Positions 57,841 to 64,000 of a stretch of DNA of 64,000 nucleotides are shown one piece after another. Within the stretch, counting starts at the first letter, position 1; every line of letters begins with the position of its first letter. The stretch covers positions 12,316,498 through 12,380,497 of the forward strand of contig SSNP01000001.1 in NCBI GenBank assembly GCA_006937955.1. The letters run 5' to 3'. The DNA is from Pachypanchax playfairii (lineage: Eukaryota; Chordata; Actinopteri; Cyprinodontiformes; Aplocheilidae). The notes beneath the pieces are model-generated. The model had not been told where the DNA came from. It worked only from the letters and a program-made list of their open reading frames with translations, and searched no databases. The position numbers were made by a program, and so were the translations under genes.

Positions 57841-58345
57841 TTCACCTTGAATGATGAATGACCGTTAAGCTAACGACATTGTAAAGATGTGTTGCATGTT
57901 TGACGTTGTAGCCATTAGTGCTAGCTACTAACATCTTTACACTGAAAATAAATAAATAAAACACTTGCCCTTGCGAAGACCAAACGAAAATTGTCCCGGA
58001 GACGTTTTACTCCAAGATTGTGGACCCATCCACTCACAAAAAAGTTGTAGGACTCCAAACTTTTGTAGGCTTTCATTTGATTTGTGTTGTATGACGTATG
58101 CAGGACCAGATAATTAGTGATGTCAACTGCCTCGATTGTTGGCAAATCCTTCGGTTCAGACGAAAATTCACTCATCTTCATGAGGTATGGGTCCCGTCCA
58201 ACATATTCTGTGATCAGCTGCGTATACCTCCCTTTTGCTCCCAGGTCTAAATCCGCACAATAGGCACTGACAGGTATAGAAACCTCCATTGACAAGCGCC
58301 GCATATTTACTTCCTGCCCTCCATCTGTACTGCGCATGTCATCCA
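57762..58345 (-). pseudogene. SWIM-family (YqaJ-type element) gene fragment, two exons
   Basis: Exon a (about 58337-57969) encodes ADLDLGAKGRYTQLITEYVG, then KDLPTIEAVDITNYLVLHTS, YKSLESYNFFVSGWVHNLGV and LRDNFRLVFAR. Exon b (57845 to about 57762) continues in phase VNHLQRSNETPLKTWIIAKE then EGEIITA. Between them is a 123-bp intron with a GC donor (GCAAGT) and acceptor TTCAAG. From recall, this order belongs to a multi-copy fish gene family that continues into a CxCx...CSH SWIM zinc finger. Here the match stops exactly before those cysteines, at the junction with the THAP fragment. Function unknown. Confidence 0.6.
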
Positions 58346-61244
58346 GGTCACGTGCCTGAAACCCACCTATGTTGACCTGATAAGTGAAATGACAACATTA
58401 CTAAGAACAGTGTCAGTGAATAACAGCCCAGTAGATACATTTGGACAGATGAAAAGAAAAACAGCTGGAGGAAATAAAAGAAAAGGAGAGAAATGAGAAA
58501 ACAAGCCCCAAAAGCCCTATAATACTAAGAGTTGGATAGATTTGGAGTCAAATGCAGTTAAAAGTGTTTCCAATTTTTAGAACTTAGACAGGATGGTACA
58601 CAAGCTAAAATGCAATGATTTCAGCTGATATAAGTTTATATAGAAATGTTCTTGATACATTTATAAGAGAAGATAAAAGAAGTCTCAGAAGAATTTCTAC
58701 TTAAGCCTCTTTGTTACATGTTGATGTGAAATCTCTGGCTTGAAAGGATTTTCACAATTCTCATGGAAAAGGTCTGTCAGTGATCTATGTTTGTGAAAGC
58801 ATAGCGGGCTGGTCATTATGTGCATTACAAGCAAATTAAATAGATTAGCAGTGCGTTTCATTCCCTGGATTTGCTGTGCACTCTGTCTGAATCTGCTTCA
58901 TGATGAGATTCAATAGATAAATGGAACAAAATGGAAGCCCAATTTTCAAACAGGCTTTCAGTTTGGAAATGTATCTTCTAATGTTTGTTCTTATTGGGCC
59001 GAGTTAACGTTCAGCTAATGGATATGCTCTCAAACAGAACTCTCCATTGAGCTACAGTCATATCAGTCTCTTAGCCTGTTCATCAGGTTAAGTGTACATG
59101 CAAGCAGGAGCAGAGGAAGAGTCACTCTCCAGCAAACAAACATATTCATGTTTTAACGTTGACTCCTGCTCATAAACAACTAAAATAAATCCCAGACAGA
59201 GTTTAATTAAGCTCATCCAATTATGAAGCATCAGAGCTGAGATTTATTTAAAAACACTTTCTCTACATGCTTCATGACTTTAGCATGTACCTTGATTTGA
59301 TGTATGTGACAGGTGCTGCCGGTTCTTGTTTTCACTGTCACACTCTGACATTTTCTCTTTCTTTAAATAGCAGAAAAAAACCCATTATGTTCTCTTCCCT
59401 CACTTTCCTCCTCGATCAGACTGCAAACAATTCAGCTTCATTAGTGGGTTTTGAATTTTCTTTCTAATACACCATCTGCAGCATCAACTGACTCTACCAA
59501 GAAATGCGTTTGACAAGTTCAAAAACAAGACAAGAAAAACAAAATGCAGTGTGAACTTAACAAACTGCAATAAGTGCAAGCTGTGATCCTAAAACAGAAA
59601 ATGTTCGTGTGATTTATTCATTTTCTTTAACTGTTTAATCAGGATCAGGATCAAAATCCTCTTCCAATCTCATTGTTAGATTGTTAGAAACCAAAGCCAG
59701 GTTTTCGTCCCACTGGTCCTCCATCAACAACAAAGCAACGATAAGTGATCAGTCAATATTGTTTTTTTTTTGTTCTATCATTTGATGACTTGTTGAACAA
59801 CAGATTAATAGTACTGCATCTACCTACAGAGAAGACCCATTCAGATAAAATTGTCTAACAANCTGAAAATAGTCCCTAAAGTTCCATTTGCTCTTTTTCA
59901 GTGGCTCCACTGACTGTTTTACGATTGTCCCTGACTGATGATGGATGCCACACAGTCTTGAGATTTTTGTTTATATTTTAGAGCAGAGCTGTTTGGAAGG
60001 CCTACTATTTTACAACAGCTTTTTTAAGTGTAGAATACACTAGTCTTGGTTTGTTTTGTTTTTTTCAGTTCAACTGTTCAGTGGTCACAAGCATCTAATG
60101 CTGTACATCAGAAAGTGGGAGCTGATGGAGGCCAGCCTCTCCCTCGGGTAGCTGTTCAGATTAAGAAGCTTTCTCTGCTTGAAGTTAGTTTAGCTGCAAA
60201 GACGACAAAAGATTCTATTTCAGTCTGACATTAAGAACTGCGACTCTGTGAGCAACATGTATGTAGTAAACTGTGATTAGAGCTGCAGCTCAAGTTTTCT
60301 GAAGCTGTTATCTTTATTAATATAAAAATAACTCCCTCTTTTTGGCCAGAGGTCACAGTCACATTGAAAAGCTATGACTAATTATTTAGTCATAATTGTT
60401 GTTACTTGCAGTTGAAGAGGTGGAAGAGAATAAACAAAACCTAATTGCTAAATAATGGTGCACTATTTCTAGTTCAACTCAAGCTCGGTGTTATAAATGA
60501 GAGAATAAAACTGATGATAAAACTGTTTTTGTGTTTGTAAGGATCTGCAGTTCTCACCGAACTTGTGCTGTTTAATGAAAATAGTAAAAAAATAAATAAA
60601 AATATCACACTTACTGTGTCCCTGACCAAAATAACAGGTGCTTCTGGTGTGTCACTGTAACTGAAAAATATGTAATTCAGTGAGTTGTTTGGGTTTGCAT
60701 TGAAACGTTTGTCCTCCAACTTTAAATAATGATCTATTCACTCAACCTCAAAAGTGAAAAGTCAAAATTGTTGGCTTGGAGTTTTTAGTTTTTTTCTATG
60801 TATTTTTTATTGAAAATTGAAAAGAATTAATGGTTCCCTACCAAGACTTTGTCATAATCACAAACTGGAAATACAACTTTCTCATTTCTGACCAGATGCA
60901 ATGTCAGTAGATTATTGTAAATCTTTAAAAAAAATAGACAGGAAAATAACTGTATATGTAATTAGTTCAAAGTGTCTGAAACAATAAATAAAGCATAAGA
61001 ATGGACCCACAGTGATGCATTTACAGTTATGAAAGAGAAATAAGGAACTGGTCTACTGTCTGTCTGACGGTCATATTATTCAGAGTTTTACATGATCATA
61101 ACATGCAGCCAAGCTATAAACAATAAAATATAAATATCTGAAAACAATTTGCTGTTCAGGTTTCTTTTCTACCAGTTTATTATGTGTTGATCTGATTTGC
61201 ATGCTGATTTTTTTACTCACCGTGTCATGAGTTACTATGGTGGA
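58346..61244. other. AT-rich non-coding DNA
   Basis: Contains an N at 59862. No gene recognised; frames are short. Confidence 0.4.
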
Positions 61245-62086
61245 GGATCCCAAAAGCAGAGAAGCAGAGAGTGGCAGGCTCAAAATAAAAGAGTTTAATG
61301 AACAAACCAGGATGGTGATAAAAACAAACACAAATAGGTAGCTCACCTGTGGAGACAAGGGGGGTTAATATAAAGTCCAAAAAATGTTCAAAGTTCAAAA
61401 TATCCAAAATTCAAAGTAACAAATCACAAAAACGCTCTACTCACTTGGAGGAGGTTGAAGTCCAAGAACGAAGGTGGGGCAAACAACACAAAATCCAAAA
61501 GTCCAAACAAAACACGTAACTATGGCAAAACTTCTGTGGCTATGATTCAAACTACAATAGACAAGAGACAACATCAGATATAGACAGAACACAACAGAAG
61601 TGTCTCCTGTCCTCGAGGGTCCAGGTCCAGGCCTTCACGTCTTCCTCGAGGGTCCAGGTTCAGGTCTCCACGTCTTCCTCGAGGGTCCAGGTTCAGGTCT
61701 CCACGTCTTCCTCGAGGGTCCAGGTTCAGGTCTCCGCGTCTTCCTCGAGGGTCCATGTTCAGGTCTCCACGTCTTCCTCGAGGGTCCAGGTTCAGGCCTC
61801 CACGTCTTCCTCGAGGGTCCAGGTTCAGGCCTCCAGGACTTCCTCGAGGGTCCAGGTTCAGGTCTCCACGTCTTCCTCGAGGGTCCAGGTTCAGGTCTCC
61901 ACGTCTTCCTCGAGGGTCCAGGTTCAGGTCTCCACGTCTTCCTCGAGGGTCCAGGTTCAGGTCTCCATGTGTTCCTCAGCAAGCAGCATATTTTTGTTTC
62001 ATTTTGTTCCCCCTCTCCTGGATTTGTAATTAATAAACTCTTTTTTATTTGAGCCTGTCACTCTCTGTCTCTCTGCATTTGGGATC
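61245..62086. mobile_element. fold-back element with a minisatellite core
   Basis: The left arm (61245-61312: GATCCCAAAAGCAGAGAAGC, AGAGAGTGGCAGGCTCAAAA) is the inverted counterpart of the right arm (62022-62086: TTTGAGCCTGTCACTCTCTG, TCTCTCTGCATTTGGGATC) with several changes. The right arm and the sequence before it also match 24320-24420. A 33-bp tandem repeat fills part of the interior. The true ends are not defined. Confidence 0.6.
61611..61973. repeat. 33-bp minisatellite, 11 copies
   Basis: The unit starts CCTCGAGGGTCCAGGTTCAG and ends GTCTCCACGTCTT. Eleven copies in exact 33-bp register differ by few substitutions. Because 33 is a multiple of three and the unit lacks stops in several frames, long repetitive open frames (92-150 codons) appear on both strands; these are not genes. 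Confidence 0.97.
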
Positions 62087-62989
62087 TGAAAAACAATAAT
62101 TAATGACGCACCATGATGCAAGACTGATAAAGATAAAATTATTATTATTTAAAATTGTTGGGTGAGATTTCTTTTTTACACCAGTGAATTATTTAGTGTG
62201 CTTGTTGTTAATTTATGTTTGTTGTTGAGTCTTTTATTGCATTCTGCACATAAAACCAAACAATTATAAAGGAGATGTGGTTTCTTTTATTATAATTTTA
62301 AATGAACAAAATTACCAAAACATTAAATTGTTTCTTTTTTACTGTCATCCACAATGATTCCACAAACTGTTCATGATATTACTTGTGTTGTTTTGTCCCT
62401 TGTTAGTAGATTTCTTTTGTAACAATGCCCATCTGAGTAACTCTGATCTCTCAGACTAATATTTTCTGAAATTACCTTGTTTTATTTTACACAGAAACAT
62501 AATACATTTGTGAAAGTTGCTGCCTCTGCTTTGTGCTACCTGCCTCCCCTCACTTGGCAAAACTGTCACTCTTTATTGCAATTTTACTTGACACCTTATA
62601 ATATACCTGGATCAACAATAACATTAATCTCTAACTTGCACTAACTTTATTGATCTGTTACTTGAAAATAACTTAAATGCACGTGTTTTATTGAATACAA
62701 ATATTCAATATCCCTTAAATAAAAGACAAATCAAGTACTAGGTTTGGAAATTAGTCTGTAGTTTTATTAAAAAAGTAGCTCTAATGTAAAACAGCATAAT
62801 TTTTTGTGATGTCCTTGTTCATCTTAATCTAAATAAAATTAAAACATTTGGTTATTTCAGTTTGAGCTTGTCTTTCTTTTTACAGCTTTGTGGAGGTAAT
62901 GAACTGACATGTACTGACATTTTATAAAGTCGGATAACTCCCAAAATGCTTCACTCTACAATGCCACCAGGGCCTCTGCCCTCCTTCAA
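62087..62989. other. AT-rich non-coding DNA
   Basis: No gene or element recognised. Confidence 0.4.
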
Positions 62990-63110
62990 ACAGGTAAGAT
63001 TCTTGCCCAACAACACAGTGGCAAAGCATTTTTTTTTTTTTGGACAGAATGGGGTTTCAAACCAGCAACCCTCTGGTTACCAAGTTAACTTCCTGAGCTA
63101 CTGCCACCCA
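62990..63110 (-). repeat. tRNA-derived SINE fragment
   Basis: On the minus strand, GTGGCAGTAGCTCAGGAAGT (A-box-like), then AACCAGAGGGTTGCTGGTTT and GAAACCCC (B box), followed by a T-tract on the plus strand. It is tRNA-like in box order but has no cloverleaf that I can fold. Confidence 0.65.
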
Positions 63111-64000
63111 ATTAGATGAGCAGATAAAAATAAAGCTTGACTTCCAGGTTGTAACACTTTTCACATGCTCATTTTCCAGAATGTACATTTGAACATAAAT
63201 TACTTCCAGTACATACTAAAATATTAGTATGTCAGTCATTTTTATTTTTAACTTCTGCAGTGACAGCTGAACATATAATTTCAGGCACATTACAGCACCC
63301 CCCATTAAATCATTTAGAAACCCGTCCTATTCACCATCAGCCAGTTAATAAATCAATTTTCCATATTTTTATACACCCCTGAAATTTGACAGGTTTTTTT
63401 GGATAAATACTTCAGACTGTCAGATGACCTTTCCATTACCACAGTGTTGGGAGATGTTGTCAGTTTGCTTGTCTTAGAAACTCATCAAAGTGTGTTACTT
63501 AGCTGACAGGAGTTAATGTGCTATTTTAAGCCAGATGAAGCTTGCAATGGCTGATAACACAGTAAATTGCCCTTGTCTTAATGAGCCAGTTATGTGCTAT
63601 ATTGTCATGGGTAATCTATTATCTACAGAGGCTTCAGCATCCTCATTATCATCTTGTGCATTGCGTTGTATAATTCAGAATAAATGGGTAAACATAATCT
63701 ATTTGCCTCGGGTAATGCTGGCACAAACTGGACAGTTGTAATCAATTAATACAGCCTCTCTACATTAAAAGAATCTACATAAGTAATAGTCACTACATTA
63801 TATGATGCATTTCATTTTCCTTTTATTATGCTCTTAAAATTTGAAAATGATAATTTAAGGTTCCTCACAGAAACCTTTTTTTGCACATTTTCCCCATTAG
63901 AAACTAGTCTTTGAATGAATTTTTAATGTGTTCACCAAATGTTAAAGAAAGGTGTTTTTTAGAATCCATATGTTTTCCTTTGCAGGTTTGGATTGAACGT
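63111..64000. other. AT-rich non-coding DNA to window end
   Basis: No gene or element recognised. A 68-codon frame at 63535-63741 shows no known domain. Confidence 0.4.

Noticed and set aside
61611..61973. Possible CRISPR-like array
   Set aside because: The repeats are contiguous without spacers and the sequence is from an animal genome.
61574..62052. Frames of 92-150 codons with 11-residue repeats on both strands
   Set aside because: They come from a 33-bp minisatellite whose unit has no stop in several frames; there is no start context, domain or splice evidence.
62990..63110. Possible tRNA gene (also at 10.9, 26.4, 49.5 and 56.9 kb)
   Set aside because: A- and B-box-like words are present but no cloverleaf or anticodon arm fits; each continues into SINE body sequence.

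Overview
The window looks like vertebrate nuclear DNA, almost certainly from a teleost fish. It is AT-rich, holds one multi-exon gene with GT-AG introns over about 15.7 kb, and is otherwise filled with transposable elements typical of fish: Tc1-like elements with about 200-bp inverted repeats, tRNA-derived SINEs, CR1/L2-type and RTE-type LINE fragments, TTAA-flanked MITEs, a hAT-type MITE and (TCCA)n microsatellites. Three single N bases show that it is an assembled draft.

Region 1 (about 3.7-19.6 kb) is the only intact gene that I can support. It lies on the minus strand and is wscd1, encoding a WSC-domain Golgi-type sulfotransferase. Eight coding exons join in phase to give a 573-residue protein, against about 575 in human WSCD1. 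The order is a type II membrane anchor, two WSC domains, then a PAPS-dependent sulfotransferase domain with both cofactor motifs. A probable non-coding first exon with a TATA box lies near 19.45-19.59 kb. The introns carry a degraded Tc1 copy interrupted by a SINE, a GIY-YIG fragment and a 730-bp TTAA MITE. A diverged copy of part of the last coding exon lies about 0.9 kb beyond the stop codon.

Region 2 (about 20-37 kb) has no gene that I recognise. It holds MITEs, old interspersed repeats, a near-perfect 36-bp-arm palindrome and a degenerate tandem repeat. One 131-codon open frame near 37.4-37.8 kb is unrecognised.

Region 3 (about 37.9-51.1 kb) is a transposon graveyard. It has L2-type and RTE-type reverse-transcriptase fragments, two almost identical Tc1-like copies (one full length with a single premature stop, one cut off at an N), a roughly 0.95-kb near-duplicate around that N that may be an assembly artefact, a GC-rich MITE, and a second copy of the 570-bp TTAA MITE.

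Region 4 (about 51-64 kb) is sparse. It has an RNase H fragment of a LINE, complete and partial SINEs, a head-to-head THAP-domain and SWIM-family fragment pair near 57.6-58.3 kb, and an 11-copy 33-bp minisatellite inside a fold-back element near 61.2-62.1 kb. Apart from wscd1 nothing suggests genes working together. I did not find a convincing new system; the most informative leads are structural and are listed as findings.
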